Source of the DNA: Blastomussa wellsi
Lineage: Eukaryota; Cnidaria; Anthozoa; Scleractinia; Plerogyridae
DNA: 64,000 bases
Direction of reading: 5' to 3'
Assembly: GCA_947652115.1 (NCBI GenBank)
Contig: OX393563.1
Span: forward strand, 30,246,071-30,310,070
Shown: in pieces, positions 45,826-56,000 of the stretch
Layout: each line of letters opens with the position of its first letter
Numbering within the stretch: position 1 is the first letter of the stretch
The notes under the pieces: generated by a model
What the model was told of the DNA's origin: nothing
What the model saw: only the letters and a program-made list of their open reading frames with translations
Databases searched by the model: none
Position numbers and translations under genes: made by a program

Positions 45826-48800
45826 ATGGATCCAGACGAAGTCAAAGTTATAGGTAGGTTACGATTCCCCTCCCTACCTTTACCAAGAACCGTTAGCATT
45901 CTCGTGTTTTCTTCTACAGTTTATGCTGCTCGAAATTTACAGCCGAAAAAGGGAGACGGTGAGTAAAAACGCTGTTAAAACTTCGCGTTTGTTAGGTTGT
46001 GAAGATGCTATGCCGACTTATTTTGTTTCTAAATTGTGCTGTTTATTGGATTTTTAGGCGTATGCAACGCATCTGTGATTTTTGGCATCGGCAAGCAAAA
46101 ATACCGAACAGAGTATGTACGAGATAACGATCCGACATGGAATGAAGAAACTGTGATGTAAGTGAAAATTAAAGTTCCATAATTTTTATGAAAATTCTAA
46201 TGTTGATTTGCACTACCTACCTAATCGAGCATGAAACTCGAGGGAAAATCTAAGCGTAAAAAGTTTCAAACCCTACTACGGTTTTAAAATTACAAAATTT
46301 TTAAGCGCTCAGAATCGCCCGACTCCCATATCTCGAGATGGTTATATATCAGTAAATAAATAAAAAATAATTTTCTTTTGAAAACTGAAATGGTGGGTTT
46401 GTATGCAAATCCCCTTTTCCGTCACACCTTAGCTTGTCTTTGTGGATCTTCTTGAAGGTATTAAAATAAACCACGAATAAGCTGTCCAGTAGATCAGTCG
46501 TTAAACCGTACCGTGTAGCTTTACTCCGCTTTTTTTAAAGTCACAAGAATTTTTGTACAGAGTTATTGGTAAATTATATAGATTTATTCGGTTTTGCATA
46601 AATGTCATAATTATCTGCGTTCTTCGTTTTGCAAATAAAGAACATCTGCCTTCCGGATATTAAACTTTTTATTTTGCGACATAAAACATGGGCATTTAAG
46701 AATACGAGGTAAATGCAGAAAACGCCTTAGTCTTCTTTATTTGCTTTATGATATAGATTTTACACGCCGCGAATAAACACAACAAAACTCGCACGATTGA
46801 AACTGAAGCAAGTTAATTTCGCTTCTTCTACTTTCCTCTCGAACTTAGAAGCTTCCTCGATAATTTCTGCAGCTTGACTCAGAAGTTTGTCGGGAATTTC
46901 TTCATAGAAAATGTTCTCCGCTATTTCTGACAAAAAAAAAACAATAAAAGACGCTTTTTCTGTATTTTATACTCTGATAAAACTGGGTTTTTGACTAATC
47001 AGAGCGCGCGCAGATTCCAATCTATATTATAAAAGCTTAAACATTATCATTTTCAGAAAACTCTCACCTTTTGTATTTATTTGTTTACCGGTCGTTTAGA
47101 TATTTTAGAGAAAAATTTTCGCAACTTCCATAATTCTATTTTGACTGTGCTTTTTATTTCTTGGGCAACATTGTTTGAAGAACGTATTATTAAATCTTGC
47201 ATTGATGCCTTATTTCCCAAAAATGTTGCGCTAGCTCGTCATGAAATGTTGTCTAGCCTTGAACTGCCCTCTACATAGCCCGCCAGTCTTGGTGTTTGGT
47301 TCCATATTTTTTCCAAATTCTTATCTTCCTCAATAATGTAAGTGCTGATTACCCTGCTCCACGTTTATAGTCCAGCTTTGCCCCTTTCTCTTTCTATGCG
47401 TTGCATGACAGAGTGCGTCACACCTGGACTAGTTCCAGGTCTTTAGATAACTGGGGTATTCCGGCGGCATGGAAAGAGGGGGTCACATTTTATTAATATT
47501 AACCAAAGATGGCATCTTTAGTCTTTTTATTCTTTAATGATATTGTAATATACCTTTGGCATATTTGATTAGCTCTTCTTATCAGTCTTCTTGTATGATT
47601 ACTGTCAGTATACCTGAGCTTTGCGGGCATTGAGGGTGACTGCGTTCCACGTTGTGACAATAATAAATTGATTGACTGTTATTTTGATTTTGAGAGAAGC
47701 AAAATGATAGACAAAATGACGAGGGTTGATCTGAAATGTGGTCTTTTTGCCAATCTTGTTACAAAAATGTCTAAAACAGGCTCATTATTAAACCACCCAC
47801 CCTGATAATAAGCTCCTACCCCGCCCCTAAAAAATGAGTGTGCCAAAAATATACAGGGGAGCCAAGTGACTGGGAAAATTGGTTCGTTATATCGAGGTTT
47901 TTGATTTAACGAAACACAACGCGCTACCCAGCATGATAACTTCAAAGAGGATAAAGCAGATCTGTAGATGTGTCGATTGCGACAGTGGACCTGCATTTAT
48001 AGTGAGCTGGTAACTGTGAAGTCACGTGTTGACATTTCTTCGTTATATCGGGATGTAATTTACTAGCATTTGGGATTCTGGATTGCGTTCATTATAACGA
48101 GGATTTCGTTTAACCGAGATTCATTATACCGAGGTTCTGGTCCACACATTTTACGTCAACTTTTGCCGGGCTCGAGGATTTCGTTATAAAGATGATGGCA
48201 TCGAAGCATCAAGTGTAAGCCATTTTGAATAAAACTAAGCCAGGACGTATTGTCAGAATTTTATAGTAGATGGAGCGCAAGCCACTCTCCAGAGTAGCGT
48301 CAGATGATCTGATACAGGGAAATATGCACAAAAGCTGGATAAATGGGTCCAATCATTTTGTGATTTCAAATTAACCTGTTCTACATGTGACCAGTTATTT
48401 CCTGTTCTTCCTCCTTCAGAAAAGTAACTAAACCTGCCGCGATGGTTTTTACAGTGATGGATCGTGACGATTCCCTCGGCACAGTGACTTTACCTCTTGC
48501 ACAAATTCCTTCAGTGGCACACCGTCGCCGATGGATGCCATTAACTACAAAATATAAACAAGCTATCGGCGACCTGTGCATTGACTGTTGGGTTCTTTCA
48601 TTTAAAAAGGTGTCCCCGACGGGACAGGGTGGCAAATGGAACAGTTTGATACCATTCAACCTGAAGTCTGGGACTGGCACAAAAGAACGATCAAAAAGAA
48701 GAACCTCAATTGAAGCTGCTTCAATTTCAAAAAAAGGATCAAGGTCTATAGAGAATTTATACACCAGCCCTGAGCTGAGGCCAGATAATGAGATAGAAAA

Positions 48801-51800
48801 ACCTGAATTGCCAGGTTCAAAGTTGTCTCCTAAATCATCTTCAAGTGGCACTTCATTGGCACCACCTCTCGCTCTTTTCAAGCCTCGCCTGGCTCCCACG
48901 CTTGGTCAGGTACTTTCCGCAAGCCACGCTCCAGAGATAACAGGACTTTCTCCAAAATCTGGCCCCTCAACGGGTGGGACACTCATCACAGTGCGAGGGT
49001 GTAACCTTGGCATGTCAAAAGATGAGATAGCGTCAATAAGTATTTGCGGCTGCGATTTGTACTCTACTCTTGAATACCACAGTCCAGCAAAACTTGTTGT
49101 TGTTACCAAACCTTGGACTGGATCCGGACCAGTTGTAATAGAGACTAAGAATGGAGGGCGCGGCATTTCAACTATCAATTTTACATTTAAAAATCAAGAA
49201 ACAGGTACATACCTAATTACAATGCCCATCTTCAATTTGTTCAAGGAACTGCCATATATCAGAAGTCTGGGTTTATTTACATACTACCAGTTGAAACAAA
49301 TCTTGAAATTGAACTTTCAAATTTTCAGTTGCCGCGAGCAGTTATGTGCTTGCCTTATTTGGCATGTACTAAAATCCGGAACACCACAAAACACGGAACA
49401 CCGGAACACCAGAAATTTATTGGCATTTTTATGGTATTTCTGGTGTTTCAGTGTTCCGTGTTTTGTGGTGTTCCGGTGTCCCTGGTTTTAGTACATGCCA
49501 TTTCTCATCGGGCAGTGAGCATGTTTATACTTGCCTGACATGAAAATCTACTTTTCTCGGTTGATAGGATAGGCCACTTGAGCCGTGGTACTAAATTCAT
49601 GTCACGATCTTTAAAGACTAAAACGTCCCCGTCACACACTGTGCTTAGTAATGTACAGGACCGCAAATGATCCCGACCCGCAAATGATCCCAGGACCGCA
49701 AATGATCCCCAAATTGGACCGCAAATGATCCCCGGACCGGAAATGATCCCCAAATTGTACCGCAAATGATCCCGTACCGGAAATGATCTACTCCTCGTAA
49801 ACGCTGGAAAAGCGTGGACTTGGTTTTGATTCTGAATTTGAGCAGTAAGTTTCATGTTCGCACGTGAGACAGAAGTAGACTATAAATCGAACTTGTGAGG
49901 AGTATAAGAAATAAATTTGCAGTGTTCTTGAATGGAAATACAATACAAGCTTTTTACCTTCTTGGCAAAAACTCCAGGTAGTATCGGCAGTGTTGAAGAG
50001 TCAATTCATTCATGTTGAACCATGCTAAATGTTATTTTTCTTGTTTTGTCACTTTTGTCCTAGTGACGAACAAAATTATCGAACTACACCTGAACCTAAA
50101 AATTCATTAGTTCCATAGTTTGGTTTTGTGTTGTCTTTTGTTTTTCTAATTTGTGGCCGTTTGCGTGTGAAGAAAACTAAGCTGCGAGCAAAGGAGGAGA
50201 GACGGTGGAAACAAATTGCCGCCGTATTGAGCGCTAGCGACCTGCAATCTTTAAACATAATTTTCAATGTTGGTACAAGAAGAAAATCCCTTGGCGCAGA
50301 AATATGGAGCAACAGAAATAAATAAACTTTCGAAGGAAACCATTCTTTACCTAACCTTCCTTGCTATTCTTACTTTTTTGTGTTTAAACGTCGCGCTGTG
50401 GGAATTTTGTTTTACGCCATTAGATTACAAAAGCAACCGGAAATGCAAAACTGACTTGATGATGATTTACCACTCATACGCAGTGCGTATCGCTTTGGTG
50501 CTTTGAACGCCTGACATAATTTTCCTATCCATCAATCATTAACCGCTTACTGTATTTTATGGAACATTTCCAAAAGTAACTTTTAAAGGAAACATAGTTC
50601 AAATAAATTAAGTAAATTATATATTGTTTTCTCTTTTTTTAAGGACGCAAGTAGTGTACCGGAAAATCAAAGCGGTTAATGATATAAGACACCAAAGGCC
50701 TCTTTGATTCATGTTTTTATTTTTGCATTGCGGCTATATAATCAAATTCATGTAACGCGGTATGTTTCCAGATTTGTATGGGGTTTCTCATGTTCTAATC
50801 TTTACTTTGGTTCACATATAAATATATTCCTCCATAAACTCGATGTAGAGTCCACGCCATTCTTTTTTTGACGGTATCACATTGTAGGAGTCATTTCCGG
50901 TCCGGGGATCATTTGCGGTCCAATTTGGGGATCATTTGCGGTCCTGGGATCATTTGCGGGTCGGGATCATTTGCGGTCCTGTACAGTAACAACTTCTTTG
51001 GGACTTGTTATAAAGTTTATTTACTATCTGCGGTCAAAATCGTTGATATTTTTATTTTCATGTCGTTAAGTAAAATCTTGCTTACTTCTAACTATCATAT
51101 ATAATTGTCATAATTGGTTCATCGCGTATTCGCGTTTCTTTTACGACAGCATCACCAGCGCCAAGCATAGAAAAGAAAGGCAAAGCTTCCAAGGCTGAAC
51201 TGTTAACAGAAATAACAAAACTTCGAGAGGAAATTAATGGTACGTCACTGTTTGTCTTTTGATCTATGTAGAAAATTAAGTAATGTTAGTACTGTATGGC
51301 ACTTGCATATTTTGAAATTTGCCAGCTTTAGGAAACAACGCTTAGATTGATGTCGTGAAAAAGGTTGTTGTTGTTCATCGTGGTATAAAGTATAGTAGTT
51401 AAGGAGTTATCGTTTGTCTCACGATGTAGTCACTTGTGATGTGGACCGCGACGTTTCGGCTGCATACTGCTAGCCCTCATCAGGCGATAAGGTCGATTGG
51501 CTACGTGCAGCTTTATAAAGCATGGTGCTCCGCTGTGATTGGTTGGTTTTCAACAGCTGTGATTGGTGTGTTTCGATCCTCGCTGATCCTAGACCAGTTA
51601 GTTGTTCCCTCGGCGGTTCGCCTGTGTGCATTTATCTCAAAACTACATAATAATCAGAGATGCCAACCTAAAAACTAGAGCTCTGCCAATTCATCTCTAA
51701 AAATGCGTCAATTGAATATTTCAAAATTTCCTCCAAAAATCGGCCCGAGTTAGAGTGAAAACTCGTATTTTCAAGCAGTTTCCTTTGTATCCGAGAGATT

Positions 51801-52594
51801 TGGTGGCCCGAATGGGAGATCGGGAGATTCATTGTGTCCGGGAGACTCCCGGATAATCCGGGAGAATTGGCATTATGGGAACTCTTTGCCATATCACGGT
51901 TACTGAAATTTTACTGGACAAGTATCTTTAGCATACTGTTAAATTTATCCCATTATTGATTTTCAGTGAACAGCAAGTATTTATTTTCTTACTGTGATTA
52001 CTGTTTTCGTAGTGCTTGTCCTCAAGTCATCTTAATTCCACGCGCATCCGTAATAACAAATTGATTTTATCAGTGAATCGGTACCCTGGCCTAAAAAAAG
52101 CTTACCTGACGTGTTTATATCTAACAAGGAAAGTTGTGATACATATTATTGAACCAGACAAGAGCAAATTAAAACCCAAACCTTGCCATAATGCCCTTAG
52201 TTACGGGGGCTGTCAACTCTAAGAAGGGCTCTTTCGGGAGAAAAACAAAATTCTTCCGGGAATCTGAAGATTTTGTCGGGAATCGGGAGACTTGGAAAAT
52301 TTTCCGGGAAACACGAAGTAATGAATTTTCAATTTAGGGAATTTTGAGATCTTTTGGGGAATTTCTCCCAAATATTCAGGACGATATTCCAGACACACGG
52401 TACTTAAACAGCATTTCTTAGACCTGCCACCCCCCCGTCTTAGTTGCTTTGAGTAACAGCTAATCTGTCTTAACCATCTCTTTTCAGATCTAACTGGCGA
52501 GAATCGCTCCATGAAAAACTACATAGATAGACTGATGATAGTTCTCATGGAAAAATTCCCTGAAGTGCTAGAAAATTTAAGTTCCTCTGCCTAG
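45826..52594 (+). CDS. C2 + Sec5-like TIG + Rab11-binding protein
   Basis: Six exons join in frame to 382 residues: 45826-45853, 45920-45958, 46058-46157, 48420-49204, 51150-51239, 52488-52594. Residues 5-115 are a C2 domain of the class I Rab11-FIP kind (VYAARNLQPK, NDPTWNEE, VFTVMDRDDSLG, GDLCIDCWVL). Residues 116-225 are a serine/proline-rich linker. Residues about 227-312 are an IPT/TIG domain closely resembling the RalA-binding domain of exocyst Sec5/EXOC2 (PEITGLSPKSG, ITVRGCNLG, ISICGCDL, ETKNGGRGISTINFTF). Thr230 occupies the place of Sec5 Thr11, which I recall as important for RalA binding. Residues 330-378 form an amphipathic helix ending NYIDRLMIVLMEKFPEVLE, the FIP Rab11-binding signature. 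Human class I FIPs have C2 and RBD but no TIG domain. The C2 half and TIG lie together in one exon, so the fusion is not a splicing artefact. Likely role: recycling endosome to exocyst delivery. Confidence 0.88.
46940..47690 (+). repeat. possible LINE 3' fragment
   Basis: A short open stretch (47081-47278) with no conserved motif is followed by AATAATAAATTGATTGACTG near 47660, an ending typical of invertebrate LINE 3' termini. Weak evidence; in intron 3 of the C2-TIG-RBD gene. Confidence 0.3.
47875..48200. repeat. repeat with CGTTATATCGAGGTT units
   Basis: The words TTCGTTATATCGAGGTTT, TTCGTTATATCGGGATG, CATTATAACGAGGATTTCGT and CATTATACCGAGGTTCTGG recur within 330 bp. This is a subterminal-repeat architecture like that at 49652 and 53575, in intron 3 of the C2-TIG-RBD gene. 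Confidence 0.5.
49361..49499. mobile_element. 139-bp hairpin MITE, ATTT duplication
   Basis: The arms are GGCATGTACTAAAA... and ...TTTTAGTACATGCC. They pair almost throughout, with inner AACACCACAAAACACGGAAC against GTTCCGTGTTTTGTGGTGTT, around a loop of about 20 bases. ATTT flanks both ends (49357-49360 and 49500-49503). It begins 156 bp after the exon 4 donor of the C2-TIG-RBD gene. Confidence 0.85.
49652..50985. mobile_element. TIR transposon with 18-bp subterminal repeats
   Basis: About 98 bp at each end are inverted copies of each other, beginning TGTACAGGACCGCAAATGAT. Inside each end the unit GGACCGCAAATGATCCCC or close variants recurs about five or six times. GTAA flanks both ends (49648-49651 and 50986-50989). 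The 1.1-kb interior has short open frames (for example 50128-50325 plus) with no recognisable transposase, so the element is probably non-autonomous. A 4-bp duplication is reported for Sola and Academ transposons; membership is inference. Confidence 0.85.
51441..51500 (-). ncRNA. hammerhead-like ribozyme motif
   Basis: The minus strand reads CTGATGA (51483-51477), then 19 bases able to fold (GGGCTAGCAGTATGCAGCC), then GAAA (51457-51454) and CGTCGCGGTC. CUGAUGA, stem II and GAAA is the hammerhead catalytic core in the right order. Stem III would be only about two pairs, as in minimal forms reported in Penelope-like retroelements. Related but damaged copies occur at 22218 (plus) and about 34520 (minus). 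Catalysis is not shown; it may be only a repeat 3'-end palindrome. Confidence 0.35.
51660..51873. mobile_element. small inverted-repeat element
   Basis: The ends are ATGCCAA and TTGGCAT. The right half is rich in CGGGAG words, including the near-perfect palindrome CTCCCGGATAATCCGGGAG at 51845-51863. A related CGGGAG/CGGGAA-rich stretch follows at about 52230-52315 in the same intron. Ends tentative. Confidence 0.45.
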
Positions 52595-53014
52595 TTATTG
52601 TGCACATCCCTGGCTTGAGAATATAGATGTTAGTTTTAAATTTACTGTTGCATGGAAATCCAGCTCAAACAGTTAAGAACAAAAGATTTTTTATTGAAAA
52701 TGGCTGAAATGATGTTATGGCCATAACAAGAATTCATGTACATGCTACTAAAAAGAATTGTACAAGGTATAAATTTCATATGATAATAAAATTATATTAT
52801 AAGAACGCAACTGAAAAATATTGATTTTTATAACAATCTTGATAACCCTACTGTCGGGTAAAGTACACATTCATGCCTTGCTATTTTTTGTTACTAAAAT
52901 ATGATCTACCTGCGTTCAATGTTTTTAAAATTTGATGTGGATCTTGATCGGTACATGCCAAGAACTACGCTAAGATTCTGTTACAGTTTTAATTTTTCCC
53001 AAACAATCTTTGGG
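52595..53014. other. convergent 3' region between two genes
   Basis: The C2-TIG-RBD gene (plus) and the alpha-galactosidase gene (minus) end 420 bp apart, tail to tail. AATAAA-like words occur near 52785 (ATAATAAAATTA). The 3' untranslated regions may overlap. Confidence 0.45.
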
Positions 53015-56000
53015 TCAATAAAAGACATCTTTGACTGGTGTCAGTTTAACCATCACCACCCCTGAGGGGTTAACTTTGGCAATAAAGAACTTGGTGAACT
53101 GGCCCAGGTCATTGTGAGCAAACAAATCTCTAGCAACGGCTGTAGTTGCCGTTAATCCAACCTGCAACATTGAAAGTAATGAAATTTATGGAGCGAAATA
53201 ATCAAAAAAATATGTTATTTCACTTTCTGCAATCTTTTTTTTATTATTTCCTTTATTCTTTCTATCTTTTTTGTTTTCATTATAATTATGTTATCTGTGG
53301 TGTGGCAAACAAATAAATAAAAAGAAAAGAAAATTTGTCATGTTACCCATATTATATATGGTCATAAAGCGATTGTTATCTGTCATCTGTACTTGACAGA
53401 TATCCTACAATGATACACTACAATAATTAAGCCGAACACTCGCAAAGCGTGCAATAACAGCAACTTTTCTAGCTGTAAAATGCACTTCATGGACAATTTG
53501 ATGATATTATCCTGCTCAGTCTTGCAGAATATTGTCTGATTTTAGCCAGCTCTGGATTTTGCAGGATAATTGTTAAGTACAGTGCGACCTCTATTAAGCG
53601 GCCACCTATTAGGCGGCCACCCTCCATTAAACGTCGACTTTCTAAAGTCCCAAATTATTTGTCCAATTTATATTTTACCTCTATTAAGCAGCCAACCTCT
53701 ATTAAGCGGCCACTTTTCAAAGTCCCAAGGGTGGCCGCACTAGGGCTTACAAGTTCAACTGGTGAGCTCAGGCTATACATACCAATGTGAAATCTGCTTT
53801 TATTTCTTCAGGCTCCTTAACACTGCGATTAAATAGTACAACAGCTACACTACCATTTGATAAGGCACGTGACCATACTTCCAAACCCTTTACAGCAAAC
53901 TGCACAACAACAACAAAAAACAGTTTATTAATTAATAGGTGAATAGTTCAGCTGGTTTCCAGTAATTCTAAATCCAAATTAAGTAGTAGAACTGCCATTA
54001 AGTGCGGCCACCCATTGAGCAGCCTCCCTCCACTGAACGGCCAGTTTAAGTTACGAATGTCTCCAAACTATTGTCAGTATGGTACCTTTTTGGCCATCCT
54101 GATGAGGGTTCTAGGTTATATTGTTTTCACCTCTGTTTAGCAGCTAGCAAGAATGGAATATATGAAGTTTGGCTTTCTTCTTGACAGAAAAGAGTCTAAA
54201 ATAGAAGGTCACGACCGATAAAATCATTCCCAATCACCCAGAAACAAGTTTATTGTCATCTCCAAGTAATTAATACGTGATTCCTTAATTCCATAATTTT
54301 AAAAATCCTTACGCTCACTTCTTACGAACCTCTTTCAAACGGCCAACCTCCTCTATTAAGCGGCCACTTGCCTTTTTTCCTGAGGGTGGCTGTTATATAT
54401 TATCTGGTTGGGGGGGAGGGGGGTGGTGATGGTGGGGGGGTGATAACCCAAGAGAACAGGGAATGAATGGGAAGGCAAGATGAGGTGGAATACACAGAGG
54501 TGAGTGAAAGAGACGAGACGGTACTCCAGAGGGAAGGGTATGACTTTTAACCCTCCACTAGCAACCCCTGCCCCCCACCACCATCCCCACAACTTTATAG
54601 GTAGGTCCTTCGGCCAGGAGAGTATAGTTTCAGAGCCTGCATGTTATCAAAGTTGAATATTATCTACTAGCAAACCTAACGTAAGAATGATTAGGAAAAA
54701 GAAATAAGGTCTACAAAAATAGAAATAACTAAAATACACACCACTCTTTTTCCCATTTTTCCAAGCTTGTCTTGACTAACAGCAATTAATTCTCTATGAT
54801 GAAAGAACATTTATTTTCTAGTAAAACTATATAGTTGGCTCATCTGGTGAAAAAAGTCTGTGTTAAAGCTGGCCCATACCGCATAGCTTATACCGTTTTC
54901 CGTAGCATGAAGCAACTGGGGGTATTTGTATTCCCCCCCTGGATGGGGTGCTAGACCATCACAGGGCTACCCCCCAGCATTAAATTTGCCAGTACCCATT
55001 TATACACCTGGGTGAAGAGAGGCACTGTTAGAGTAAAGTGTCTTGCCCAAGAACACAATGCAATGCCCCGGCCAGCTAGATCACTCTAACTCGCACCATT
55101 CAATCCGGAGTCCAGCACCTTAATCAGTAGGTCACAGGACCTACAAACCAACTTTCTAGTCAAATTCTCTTTGCATCCAAGTCATTTGTGATGATCGAGA
55201 CAATGAAAAATTGGAAATGAAAAATTTTTCAATCAAGTCATTTGTTATAATTATGACATTAATTATGCCTAGTTATAAAATTAACAGGGTCTGGATCACT
55301 TAACATAATGTTATTATTATAATCTATTAAACTTGTACACTTAGTCTACAGTAACAAAAACTAAATATTAATATTCTGATTCATTTCCATACTTGTTAAG
55401 GAGAATATCTCTGGCCTCAGTGGAAATATTCCGTAAATCATTGGACATTATAAGAGGCTGAAAATAAAGACCGGTATCAAAATTGCTATTTATTATAAAT
55501 AATCGTAACTGTCTATTAAAACAATGTCTAAAAACTGTATATCATAATTGTAACTGTCTATTCTGTTATTAAATACTGTTCACTGTCCGCTGTTTTTTCG
55601 TATTTTTCCTCGATTGGTGAATTAATAGTGAGAGAACTGGGCTCCAGCAGAAGACGTGAGGCACGAGGCTACTGCTTTGCACTCGTGGTCACTTTGCTCG
55701 CTTTTTACGCTGAAAAATAGAGCGGCTGTGAACAGTCTAGTTATTAAAAAAGTAGCAGATCCCTTTAGTTAGTACTGTAATTCTTATTAGCACCACGTAA
55801 GTTTTAAATTATGCGTTTGTAAATATTAGTTAATTTGTAGTCTTTTTTGTGGTATATATTGTGACTATAATTGTAACCTTTTAATTTGTCCTTTAAATGG
55901 ACTGCAAGAGATTTCAATGGAGCTACGTCACAGTTAGTGCATTTGGAAAAAATTAGCCTACATTTTTCACAATCGTTATTCATAATCCGTCTCAATTTTC

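Noticed and set aside
48381..48899. 172-codon minus-strand open frame
   Set aside because: Antisense shadow of the C2-TIG exon, which has clear domain identity on the plus strand.
49652..49800. CRISPR-like array of GGACCGCAAATGATCCCC units
   Set aside because: Units are adjacent or irregularly spaced, vary in sequence, lack unique spacers and recur inverted at 50880-50985; they are transposon subterminal repeats in an animal genome.
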